Positions 34,328 through 43,480 of a DNA stretch of 64,000 bases are shown piece by piece. Both the position numbers and the translations under genes were made by a program. Position 1 is the stretch's first letter. Each line of letters begins with the position of its first letter. Source of the DNA: UBA1672 sp965263215 (lineage in GTDB: Bacteria > Pseudomonadota > Alphaproteobacteria > Micavibrionales > Micavibrionaceae); assembly GCA_965263215.1 (NCBI GenBank), contig OZ253663.1:2232001-2296000 (forward strand). The letters run 5' to 3'. Below the pieces are notes generated by a model. It saw nothing but the letters and a program-made list of their open reading frames with translations, did not search any database and was not told where the DNA came from.

Positions 34328-36169
34328 ATGGTAAGTGCCGTCAACACAGATCAAAGGCACAAATTAGACAATATTGCAGACCCCGCACATATATTATCAT
34401 CTGTCTTTGGTTACACTCATTTTCGTGAAGAACAAGAAGATATTATCAATACAGTTATATCCGGCCAAAGTTGCTGCGTTCTTATGCCAACAGGAAGTGG
34501 CAAATCGCTGTGTTATCAAATTCCCGCACTGTGCCTTAAAGGTACAGGCGTTATTATCTCCCCTCTCATCGCATTAATGCAAGATCAGGTAATCGCCTTA
34601 CGCGAAGCTGGCGTTAATGCGGCCACAATTCATTCAGGGTTAGAATATCAGGAACTCCAAGAAACACTAAATAATTTACGCAACGGTGAACTTGATTTGG
34701 TTTATGTTGCACCTGAGCGGCTTGTTAATGATACATTTTTGGATATTTTGGACGAAATTGAAATCGCCCTTTTTGCAGTTGATGAAGCGCATTGTATTTC
34801 ACAATGGGGACACGATTTTCGGCCTGAATATCGACAAATATCACTGCTACGGACGCGCTATCCCGATGTACCATGTATTGCGGTAACCGCAACAGCAGAT
34901 GCCCCAACACGTAAAGATATTGTTGAACGTCTGACCTTACCCAAGCTTTATGTGGCTGGATTTGATCGTCCCAACATCACCTATGAAGTGGCCATTAAAG
35001 ATAATCCGCGCGCTCAACTTCTACGGTTTTTAAAAAGCCGAAATAGCGGTGAAAGCGGAATTGTTTATTGTCTATCACGCAGAAAGGTTGAGGAAACGGC
35101 GAAGTGGCTTGCAGAACGCGGATATAACGCTCTGCCCTATCACGCACGATTAGACAAAAATGTACGCAACCATAACCAAGCGCGCTTTATCAAAGATGAG
35201 GGTGTAATTATAGTGGCCACCATTGCCTTTGGCATGGGCATTAACAAACCCGATGTTAGGTTTGTCGCGCATCTTGATTTACCCAAAAATATCGAGGCCT
35301 ATTATCAGGAAACAGGGCGCGCAGGGCGCGATGGGTTACCGGCTGTGGCGTGGATGGTTTATGGCCTACAGGATTTGGCCTTACAACGACAGATGATTGA
35401 AGGGTCGGACGCGCCCGACGCACAAAAGCGGATTGAACGACAGAAGCTGACTTCGTTTTTGGGATATTGTGAAAGTGTGACATGTCGTCGGCAAATTTTA
35501 CTACGCTATTTTGATGATAATGGTAACCCTTGCGGCAATTGCGATACATGCCTGCGCCCGCCCGAAACGTTTGACGGATCAATCGCAGCGCAAAAATTAC
35601 TGTCCTGTATCCTACGGACAGGACAGCGGTTTGGCGGGGGCTATGTGATTGATGTTTTATTGGGAAAAAACAACGACCGTATTGATAAATTCGGGCACGG
35701 GTCTTTAAGCACGTTTGGCATCGGAACAGAGCATTCAAGCAAAGAGTGGCAGAGCCTTATTCGCCAACTTGTTGCACGAGGATATATATATGTTGATATG
35801 GATGCGCATGGTGGGCTCAAAATGACACAAGAAGGCATAGATTTCTTACGCAATAAGCCCGCCTTGCAAGTACGGCTTGATCCTAAATCTATCGGTGGGC
35901 CGTCCTCAAAGAACGGAAAAAGAACCGACCCAGCACTTAGCCTTGAAAGTGAGGCCGATCAGGAACTATTTATGACGCTTAAGGCGTTGCGATTGAGCAT
36001 AGCCAAAGAGAAAAACATACCGCCTTATGTTGTTTTTCACGACAAAACATTGATTGATATGGTTCTACGCAAGCCACTGAGTTTAATCGCGATGAGTGGT
36101 GTACCCGGCGTTGGTCAATCCAAGCTCGACAAATACGGGCAAGTATTTTTAGATGCACTCAGTGAATAA
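34328..36169 (+). CDS. recQ: ATP-dependent DNA helicase RecQ
   Basis: 613 residues, normal length. Helicase motifs: Walker A MPTGSGKS, DEAH in AVDEAHCISQWGHDFRP, SAT-type ITAVTATA, and motif VI YYQETGRAGRDG. The RecQ zinc cluster has four cysteines (YCESVTC, then CGNCDTC), followed by the RQC winged helix and a C-terminal HRDC domain. It repairs and restarts DNA synthesis in recombination pathways. The frame opens at TTG 34319, three bases after AAGGA; I prefer ATG 34328, though both are possible. Confidence 0.95.
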   Translation: MVSAVNTDQRHKLDNIADPAHILSSVFGYTHFREEQEDIINTVISGQSCCVLMPTGSGKSLCYQIPALCLKGTGVIISPLIALMQDQVIALREAGVNAATIHSGLEYQELQETLNNLRNGELDLVYVAPERLVNDTFLDILDEIEIALFAVDEAHCISQWGHDFRPEYRQISLLRTRYPDVPCIAVTATADAPTRKDIVERLTLPKLYVAGFDRPNITYEVAIKDNPRAQLLRFLKSRNSGESGIVYCLSRRKVEETAKWLAERGYNALPYHARLDKNVRNHNQARFIKDEGVIIVATIAFGMGINKPDVRFVAHLDLPKNIEAYYQETGRAGRDGLPAVAWMVYGLQDLALQRQMIEGSDAPDAQKRIERQKLTSFLGYCESVTCRRQILLRYFDDNGNPCGNCDTCLRPPETFDGSIAAQKLLSCILRTGQRFGGGYVIDVLLGKNNDRIDKFGHGSLSTFGIGTEHSSKEWQSLIRQLVARGYIYVDMDAHGGLKMTQEGIDFLRNKPALQVRLDPKSIGGPSSKNGKRTDPALSLESEADQELFMTLKALRLSIAKEKNIPPYVVFHDKTLIDMVLRKPLSLIAMSGVPGVGQSKLDKYGQVFLDALSE

Positions 36170-36238
36170 ACATATCCCTACGCATGTTTTTACATTATGT
36201 ACAATCACAGTATTTAACTTACCAATGGATATTCGAAA

Positions 36239-37060
36239 ATGCCGCACCTCTATCAAATGAACGTTTTAACAATTATAGAGATCGGCAAAGATGGCGTTTT
36301 CCTTGAAGGCGAACATTACGGAGATGTGCATCTGCTTGATGCCCCTAAAAACCTTCGGGTAGACGAAGAAATAGAGGTTTTTATCTATCGCAATACATCG
36401 GATAATGTCGTGGCCACTGTGGCCCCCGCGCGTGTTAAAGTCGGTGAATGTGCGAATTTAGAAGTGGTTTCAACGGGTGATAACGGTGCGTTTTTAGACT
36501 GGGGCTTGCCCAAGGATTTATTCCTCCCCCATTCAGAACAAGCTTATTACGTAGATGAAGGCGATTATTGCGTCGTGCATGTGTATCTGGACAAAAAAGG
36601 ACGCCCCGCCGCCTCATCCTTGCTCTACCATCACTTAGATGAATATCAAGGTGATCTCGAAGAAGGCCAACAAGTCGACCTCCTCATCGCGGATGAAACC
36701 GAACTGGGATTTAAGGCGGTTATCAATCACAAGCAACTCGGCCTTATTTATCACAGCGAGCTTTCACAACCGCTACAGCTTGGAACAACCATGAAAGGAT
36801 GGATCAAAAGTATTAGCGACGATGGAAAAATCAATCTCAATATTAATGCCTTCGACGCAGATACGCGCGACGCGCTAGAAGCACAAATTCTAAATCAGCT
36901 CAAACAAGAAAATGGGCGCATAGATATTTCAGATAAAAGCCCGCCTGAAGAAATATTTGCGACGTTCAAGGTTAGCAAAAAGAATTTTAAACGCGCGATC
37001 GGCAGCCTATATAAACAACGTCTCATTAAAATTTCACCGAAATATATTGAGCTGGTTTAG
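36239..37060 (+). CDS. CvfB-like S1 RNA-binding protein
   Basis: 273 residues matching the CvfB/YitL family: three S1-like beta-barrels (GAFLDWGLPKDLFLP is the family's second-domain signature, LGFKAVINHKQLGLIYHSEL the third) and a C-terminal winged helix (FKVSKKNFKRAIGSLYKQRLIKI). In Gram-positives CvfB affects virulence-gene expression; in proteobacteria the role is unclear. Its end overlaps the convergent RRM gene by 4 bp. Confidence 0.88.
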   Translation: MPHLYQMNVLTIIEIGKDGVFLEGEHYGDVHLLDAPKNLRVDEEIEVFIYRNTSDNVVATVAPARVKVGECANLEVVSTGDNGAFLDWGLPKDLFLPHSEQAYYVDEGDYCVVHVYLDKKGRPAASSLLYHHLDEYQGDLEEGQQVDLLIADETELGFKAVINHKQLGLIYHSELSQPLQLGTTMKGWIKSISDDGKINLNINAFDADTRDALEAQILNQLKQENGRIDISDKSPPEEIFATFKVSKKNFKRAIGSLYKQRLIKISPKYIELV

Positions 37061-37293
37061 TCAGCTTGCTTAACACGGATTCTATTCTTCCCTACTTTGG
37101 AGCCATGTAGCTCTTTTATCGCTATCTCCCCTTCATGCGCCAACGCCATTTCCACAAAGGCAAACCCCTTTGACTTACCGCTATCTTTATTAAGAACCAG
37201 ATCACATGCTTTAATATTACCGTAGGCTTTAAAAAGCTCAGCGACCGATTGTTCACTAAAATCACGGGGTAAATTAAGGGCAATAAGTTTCAT
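37057..37293 (-). CDS. RRM-domain RNA-binding protein
   Basis: 78 residues from ATG 37293, eight bases after GGAG. It is a single RNA recognition motif with RNP2 LIALNLPRDF and RNP1 KGFAFVEM. Such short RRM proteins occur in cyanobacteria and some proteobacteria, often cold- or stress-related. The frame from 37347 adds 18 residues without a ribosome-binding site. Confidence 0.9.
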   Translation of the reverse strand: MKLIALNLPRDFSEQSVAELFKAYGNIKACDLVLNKDSGKSKGFAFVEMALAHEGEIAIKELHGSKVGKNRIRVKQAD

Positions 37294-37559
37294 GGTAAAA
37301 GCTCCAAATGAATGAGACATCAATGTCTGAGTACCATAAGCACGCACTATTGCCTAGTTTAAAGGGGTACAGACACCACGGAATAGCAAAAGCCTCAGAG
37401 CCTGTCTTCACCTCTGCCCCCCTCCGCTTTAACGCTTTCCAAAGCTGCGCTAATTTTTCATTACGCGGGAGAGACCATGTCAAACAGAGGCGTGGCCGTT
37501 TCCGAGATATCTTGTCGCACTATGAAATTTAATTACATCAGTTTACAGAATTTTATGCA

Positions 37560-40500
37560 TTACAAAATATTGATGTTGCCATTTTCGATCAACTGTTGAA
37601 GATCAAGATTTTGTAGTCCTTCCAACGCAACCAAATCAACAGCTTGTGCCGCGTTACCGCTACCGCTTGTATCGACAGACAGAACAGTACCGCCATCAAC
37701 CTCACGTGAGAACACAAAATCATCAATGGCTTGTTGCGTGGGATCATACCCTTGCAGCAAACTTGATAAATCAAGAACATCACCTTCGTCGGTACTGAAA
37801 TCTTTAATGACATCAACGCCTTGGCTTACAGCCTCCATCACAAATGTATCTTGACCGGAACCACCGGATAAAATGTCATTGCCCGCGCCGCCATAGATAA
37901 CATCGTTACCTTCTTGACCGTAAATAACATCATTACCATCGCCACCGCGCAGCACATCATCACCGCCCTGACGCCCAGCGCCAGAACCAACAACACTTTC
38001 CTGTGACAATGCTTCGTGGTTGTTTTTGATATATTCAATGGTATCCGCACGTGACCAATTCGGGTTAAGTGTACTTTCGCCATTTTCAAGACGATCAAAC
38101 ACGTCCCACCCTGACCCGTCTTGCATGCTCAAACCATGTTCATCAGCCAATGTGTCTGTGTGAAGACTATCACCAAAGATCGTGTCATCGCCGCCACCGC
38201 CTTCAATGACATCATCACCAACATCATCTAACGTATTGATTGGGCTCGTATCTTTCAAAATAATCGCTAAGTCAGATGGATCATCAATGTTCAAGGCATC
38301 TCCGCCCTCATCAATGACATCCAAACGTGACATCACCGAATTACTGGCATTTACACCAATCGCGATAACATCATCACTCAGTGATTGTAACAATCCGACC
38401 TCGTCTGATCCGTCTGCGCCCGTGATTGCCGCCATGACCGCATTGGCACTACCGCTTTGTACTGCGCCTGTATCATCATTAACCGACCTGTTCGGATTAC
38501 CATCAGAAATAAAATAGGTGGTTGTAATAGCATCCCCGCCCAGAGCATCACCACTTTGCAGCCATAAATTAGCCTCTTGCAATGGCGACTCATAATTCGT
38601 GAACCCATTACCTGTTAACCCATCCAGATAATTAATCGCGGCGGTTAACTCATCCGCATTTGTAACCGTGAACGTCCCGCTTGGCATCACGTTTGTTGCA
38701 AATGGCGTGATGTGGATTTTAATCTCTCCGCCTTGATATGCACCAAAGTCATTCAGCGCATTTTCAACGGCATCTTTTAGCAATGAAATACGAGACGATG
38801 CGTTACTTGCACTCCCCATAGAGCCTGAAACATCAAGGATAAACACAAAGTTATAGTCTTGTGTTTCAGTGATTGTACCCGCACCACCGACATCACCGAC
38901 CAGTATATCACCCGCCGCGCCGCCAACAATCGCACCTTCTTCGCCGCCAATATGATGGTCAACATCCGACTTCGATGTATCGTCCACGTTTTTACCGACG
39001 ATCAATTCAGGCGTTAAGCCTTTCAGCATTAAGATTGCGCTGGAACTATCACCATCACCATCAGTCAAAACATATTCAAATTCATCACAAACATCAGATG
39101 GGTCCTCATATGTCGCTTTCACGTTATTCAATAAGAAAGACGCGCCTTTATAAGAACCCGCATTTGTTGAATTCAGCGCGATAGAGGTAATAGCAAGACC
39201 ACCAAAATCAGACGCATCAAGGGAGAAAGAAAATTCACCATCAACAATTTGGCTTGGCACGAATTGCTGTTCGCCTGCAACTGTCGTTCCATCTTCTAAT
39301 GTCACCACAAAGTCCACACCATGTTGACCATAGTTACTATTGCTACCGATCTCAGAAACTGTGATTGATACATTTTGTGCATTTTGATCAAAATCAATGT
39401 CAAAAGTTTCCCCTTGCGGCCAGACCTTCTTACTGTCGCCGTTATTCAAATTATCAATACCAATGCCACTGCCGTCTGCCGTATCAACCCAACTCAAGTC
39501 GTAATTACCACTATTGGCTACGGAAACCGTTATTCCTTCTTGCGTAAGCGAATTTTGTGTACCAACCACATCCAACGCCACAGGATCAAAAGAGGACATG
39601 CTTGTTGTTGTCCCTGCCCCTGCATTGAGCGTGTAGGTATAAAACCCATTGGCCGAAAGCTCTAACGTACCATAATCGCCATCAATGGTGATTGTTCCCG
39701 TTTCAGGCACATCGACTGTATTGGCTCCAAATTTAACTTGCGTGACCGTATTATCTATATCCTGTGACAATTCATCATTTGCCATGACATTGCCATCGAC
39801 GCTGCTGTCGGATACGTCAAACGTCGCCGCATCATCATGCGCAACCGGTCCATCGTCCAGAACGTTAATTTTTAGTGTGCCATCAACGCCATCACCATCG
39901 AAATCTCTGGCTGTTACGCCAAAATTCAAAGTGATCACATCATTCGGGTCAGACATATCAGGATGATCAAGCGTCCCTTCCAGAACAAAATTATATGTGC
40001 CGTCGGCGGCAATACTTAATGTGAATACAGTGTCAGTGCCCGCAACACCAGTATAGGTGTTGGTTGCACTGTCGAAAGACACAATTACGGTTTCACCATT
40101 TGATGTCAGTGTTTGGCTTGGCCCGACACCGTTACCCGTAAATCCGCCCGCGCCATCTTGTCCGAAATGTGCATCCAGTTGCCCAGATACTGAAACATCC
40201 GGTGCCATGTTTGTTTCATCAACACTCGCCGTTTCAGGAACCACACAGATTGGCCCGTCATCCAGAACGTCAACTTGCACCATTGTTTCAATCGGATCAC
40301 CGTCACCATCGGTGGCAATCACACCAAAATTCAGACTAACGGCGTCGTTTGGATCACTGCTGTTCGGATGGTCAATTGTACCAATCAATGTGAAGTCATA
40401 ATCACCATTATTGTGAACCGTCATTGTAAAGACCGTCACGCCGTTGGCCGCACCTGTGTAAACACCAGTTGTGGCATCATAGGTTACGATTACAGGATCA

Positions 40501-41687
40501 CCGCCGGATGTAATGCCATTTATTACGGATACACCGTTTCCTGTAATTGTGCCTTCACCATCACCGCCGAAATCAACAGTGACAGAACCTGATGCAGTTT
40601 GCGCGCCGGATGATAAATCCGTTTCATCGACACTGATATCTTTTGTATCAATCGAAATCGGCGCATCATCTTTCACCGTAATACTGACGGTTGTGGTTTC
40701 AATATCACCATCTGAATCTGATATTTGCACACCGAAATCTAATTGTATTGCATCGTCAGGATTACCTCTATCCGCATGATCAAACGGCAAGATTTGGTTG
40801 TAATTATACTCCCCTGTCTGCGGATCAATCGTAAATGTGAACACGGTCTGACCATTTGCCATACCCGTATAGCCCGTTGATGTGGCCGTGATAATAACAT
40901 CGTGACCACCCGAATGCAGTCCACCATCGGCCATAGAACCTGACGGCACAAAATCATCATTCGCGGAGATTTCTCCGCCGCCATTCCCCCCAAAGTCAAA
41001 GGCCAAAAATCCGCTATCACTTAAAGAGAATCCATCTGTTTCATCCAAAATTTTAGCAGCACCAAAAATTTCCGGTGCATCATCAACGAAGCCCGAACCT
41101 TTTCCGCCGTCCTCATCGTCAATAAATTGTTCATCACGATCAAATTCAATCCCGTATTGTAATTGTGTTGGGTCAATCGGGCCAACATCTTCCAAACCGA
41201 TAACGCCTTGTGCTTCGAATTCACTTTCAAAACCATAACCACCACCAGATGGTGCGCCAACGGCCTCACCTGCTGCGGGCTCTACGCCTGCTAATTGTTC
41301 GGCGACACTCGCAAGTTCTTCCTCAGCGCCCTGCGGAGCTTCATTTGTCTCAGGGATAATGCCGTTTTCTTCAAGCGCAGAGATAGAAGAAAAATCTTCT
41401 GTGTCGTTTTGCGCCAACAACATTTCTTCATATCCTTTTGCTTCGTCAACCGCGCACACCTCATCATCTTCCAGCGGCATTTCTTCTGCCCCCAAACCAG
41501 GTTCAATAGAAGCCAACTTAACCGCAAGGTCATCCATGTTCAGACCTTCAGTATATCCATCCATAGTTGATCCTAACCCATCAATCACCAACATCGACGT
41601 GCTCATAATTTCTGTACCGGATAAACCTGTTACAGAATCCCCCGACTGTTTGTTAGAACCATCATCATTAAACTGAAAATCAAGCAT
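37560..41687 (-). CDS. Giant RTX-type repeat protein with vWA domain (type I secretion substrate)
   Basis: 1375 residues, no N-terminal signal peptide, very acidic. Order: a 200-residue N-terminal region; three or four copies of a T1SS/DUF5801-type repeat of about 110 residues (each ending SDPNDAVSLNFGV...DGDGD...VLDDGP); a VCBS-like module; a 180-residue beta domain; a vWA domain with MIDAS motif DVSGSMGS; and nonapeptide RTX repeats (GGGGDD, GGDGND, GGAGND). The C terminus is typical of type I secretion signals. It is most likely a surface or released calcium-dependent adhesin. No type I ABC exporter is in the window. Confidence 0.9.
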   Translation of the reverse strand: MLDFQFNDDGSNKQSGDSVTGLSGTEIMSTSMLVIDGLGSTMDGYTEGLNMDDLAVKLASIEPGLGAEEMPLEDDEVCAVDEAKGYEEMLLAQNDTEDFSSISALEENGIIPETNEAPQGAEEELASVAEQLAGVEPAAGEAVGAPSGGGYGFESEFEAQGVIGLEDVGPIDPTQLQYGIEFDRDEQFIDDEDGGKGSGFVDDAPEIFGAAKILDETDGFSLSDSGFLAFDFGGNGGGEISANDDFVPSGSMADGGLHSGGHDVIITATSTGYTGMANGQTVFTFTIDPQTGEYNYNQILPFDHADRGNPDDAIQLDFGVQISDSDGDIETTTVSITVKDDAPISIDTKDISVDETDLSSGAQTASGSVTVDFGGDGEGTITGNGVSVINGITSGGDPVIVTYDATTGVYTGAANGVTVFTMTVHNNGDYDFTLIGTIDHPNSSDPNDAVSLNFGVIATDGDGDPIETMVQVDVLDDGPICVVPETASVDETNMAPDVSVSGQLDAHFGQDGAGGFTGNGVGPSQTLTSNGETVIVSFDSATNTYTGVAGTDTVFTLSIAADGTYNFVLEGTLDHPDMSDPNDVITLNFGVTARDFDGDGVDGTLKINVLDDGPVAHDDAATFDVSDSSVDGNVMANDELSQDIDNTVTQVKFGANTVDVPETGTITIDGDYGTLELSANGFYTYTLNAGAGTTTSMSSFDPVALDVVGTQNSLTQEGITVSVANSGNYDLSWVDTADGSGIGIDNLNNGDSKKVWPQGETFDIDFDQNAQNVSITVSEIGSNSNYGQHGVDFVVTLEDGTTVAGEQQFVPSQIVDGEFSFSLDASDFGGLAITSIALNSTNAGSYKGASFLLNNVKATYEDPSDVCDEFEYVLTDGDGDSSSAILMLKGLTPELIVGKNVDDTSKSDVDHHIGGEEGAIVGGAAGDILVGDVGGAGTITETQDYNFVFILDVSGSMGSASNASSRISLLKDAVENALNDFGAYQGGEIKIHITPFATNVMPSGTFTVTNADELTAAINYLDGLTGNGFTNYESPLQEANLWLQSGDALGGDAITTTYFISDGNPNRSVNDDTGAVQSGSANAVMAAITGADGSDEVGLLQSLSDDVIAIGVNASNSVMSRLDVIDEGGDALNIDDPSDLAIILKDTSPINTLDDVGDDVIEGGGGDDTIFGDSLHTDTLADEHGLSMQDGSGWDVFDRLENGESTLNPNWSRADTIEYIKNNHEALSQESVVGSGAGRQGGDDVLRGGDGNDVIYGQEGNDVIYGGAGNDILSGGSGQDTFVMEAVSQGVDVIKDFSTDEGDVLDLSSLLQGYDPTQQAIDDFVFSREVDGGTVLSVDTSGSGNAAQAVDLVALEGLQNLDLQQLIENGNINIL

Positions 41688-41938
41688 CTTGAGGCTATCT
41701 CCATATTATTTTCTTCGCGTTTCAATAAAACGCTTTTCATACAAACTCAGGATATATTTTGAAATTACGCATACCCTATCTCATTTGCTCAAAATATAGA
41801 TAAACCCTTAACAAAGACTTACTTTTAGAAAATTTTATGAAAAATAATATGCCTGTTAACGAATCTTTTATGTTTAGGGCATTAGAATGAAAAAACTGAA
41901 CAACCGTGTTGGGACATAAAAACAAGTAGGAATTAAAA

Positions 41939-42142
41939 ATGGCACGAACATTTCAAATTGGTGAAACAGGCATAGATGCGATGATGACGCAGGATGGCAG
42001 TATATTAAATACACAATCTGCAGATGGGGAAATCTCGGTTATAGAGGGCAACACTGCCATGACCGTACAAAACCCTGATTATCAACCTGAGGATGTAGTA
42101 CAAACCAATACCCCTACGAACCTTCCGGGGATAGATATCTAG
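41939..42142 (+). CDS. Small acidic protein divergent from the RTX gene
   Basis: 67 residues (begins ARTFQIGETGIDAMM), acidic, no signal peptide. AGGA lies upstream of the ATG at suitable spacing, and a good intrinsic terminator follows, so it is a real single-gene unit. It has no recognised family. The divergent position suggests a link with the RTX protein or its regulation. Confidence 0.6.
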   Translation: MARTFQIGETGIDAMMTQDGSILNTQSADGEISVIEGNTAMTVQNPDYQPEDVVQTNTPTNLPGIDI

Positions 42143-42169
42143 TTCTACCTCCCTTAAATATTGAAGTGA

Positions 42170-42198
42170 AGCACGGCTCAAATGGCTGTGCTTTTTTT
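42170..42198 (+). terminator. Rho-independent terminator
   Basis: AGCACGGCT pairs with GGCTGTGCT (9 bp, two G-T pairs) around CAAAT, followed by seven T. It lies 28 bp after the 67-aa gene. Confidence 0.85.
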
Positions 42199-42358
42199 AT
42201 TTCAAGCCATAAAAACCTTAGAAAATATAGTTTAACAATTGCAACTTACCCTCCCAAAGCATAAAGTGCGCAAACATCTATTATTGTTAGCTTCATACGC
42301 ATTTATTTACGGTACAAAAATGCTGTGCGTTATTTGACGAAATGTGTCAGGGAAAGAA

Positions 42359-43480
42359 ATGAAAAAATCACATCTCATTGCTGTCGGTTTTTCCGGCCTT
42401 ATCATTATATGGATGGCCTTTGGTATGGTTTTTTCAGGAAACCCTGCGAAGACGGACAACGCTCAAACAGACAAAGATAATAATGCGCAAGCTATGACAG
42501 TTGAGGTAAGCGTACAAAGCTCCGCTCCTGTCATCAGTTATATTATTTCGCAAGGCCATGTCATGCCTGACCGTGAAGTGCATGTACGTTCAGAAGTTGC
42601 CGCACAAGTTACTGAAATTTTAATTGAAGAAGGCCAAAACGTTAAAGCCGGCGATATCATCGCAACGCTTGATATTGACGATAGACAAGCCAAATTGGAT
42701 AAAGCCATCGCAAAAACGGCAGAAGCACAAAGAAAATATAACTCCCTTAAAAGCCTTAATCAAAAGGGTTACACGTCCCAAACGAAAAAAGACGAAGCAT
42801 TGGCAACATTAAGGTCTGCTGAAGCCGACCAAAAGCTTATGGCGTTGGAGATTGAGAACACAAAAATCAAAGCGCCTTTTGATGGAATTATTGATCATCA
42901 AAATATAGAGGAAGGCGATTACGTTCGCGTGGGAGACGAAGCTTTCACAATCGTAGATAATGATCCCCTGATTGTAACCGTTCACGTTCCACAACATGAA
43001 ATTGGTGCCTTAAAGGTAAATGGAATGGCGGCAATCAAGCTCGCCACGGGGCAAAATAAGCAAGGTAAAATCCGTTTTATCGCCCCCCGCGCGGAGCAAA
43101 CAACACGAACGTTTCGCGTTGAAGTTGAAATCCCAAATCCTGACAATTTGCCATCGGGCATCAGTGCAACGGCGCTCATTCCCAAAAAAAGCATAACCGC
43201 CCATTTCATTTCTCCCGCCTTACTTGCGTTAGGTGAGCAAGGTGAAACAGGCGTAAAAATCGTAAATGATAAAAACGTCGTTGAATTCTATGAAGTGAAA
43301 ATCGTCAAAGCAGAACCAAGCGGGGTTTATGTGACCGGATTGCCCAAGCAGGTAAAAATCATCAGCAATGGACAAGGTTTTGTCTCAGCAGGAGAAAAAG
43401 TGTCCTTTACCCTTACTGATGAAACAAATAGTAACGACACAGCAACACAAAAATCAGGAAAGCCAAATGAAAGTCATTGA
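42359..43480 (+). CDS. RND efflux periplasmic adaptor (MFP)
   Basis: 373 residues from ATG 42359 (GTG 42344 is the alternative). An N-terminal membrane anchor (LIAVGFSGLIIIWMAFGMVF) is followed by a split lipoyl domain (HVRSEVAAQVTEILIEEGQNVKAGDIIATLD and IKAPFDGIIDHQNIEEGDYV) flanking a coiled coil, then a beta-barrel domain. This is the HlyD/AcrA-like adaptor that links inner pump to outer channel. Its 3' end overlaps the pump gene by 14 bp, so the complex is made from one message. Confidence 0.92.
   Translation: MKKSHLIAVGFSGLIIIWMAFGMVFSGNPAKTDNAQTDKDNNAQAMTVEVSVQSSAPVISYIISQGHVMPDREVHVRSEVAAQVTEILIEEGQNVKAGDIIATLDIDDRQAKLDKAIAKTAEAQRKYNSLKSLNQKGYTSQTKKDEALATLRSAEADQKLMALEIENTKIKAPFDGIIDHQNIEEGDYVRVGDEAFTIVDNDPLIVTVHVPQHEIGALKVNGMAAIKLATGQNKQGKIRFIAPRAEQTTRTFRVEVEIPNPDNLPSGISATALIPKKSITAHFISPALLALGEQGETGVKIVNDKNVVEFYEVKIVKAEPSGVYVTGLPKQVKIISNGQGFVSAGEKVSFTLTDETNSNDTATQKSGKPNESH

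Noticed and set aside
37274..37483. 69-aa minus-strand ORF upstream of the RRM gene
   Set aside because: No ribosome-binding site, it overlaps the RRM start, and it shows no recognisable fold. The 37294-37559 stretch otherwise holds nothing I can identify.
38182..41676. Many long ORFs antisense to and frame-shifted within the RTX gene
   Set aside because: They arise from the low-complexity Asp/Gly codon pattern of the real gene. None has a ribosome-binding site or a recognisable protein.
37560..41687. Possible CRISPR or DNA repeat array
   Set aside because: The repetition is protein-level (110-aa domains and RTX nonapeptides), not regular short repeats with unique spacers.
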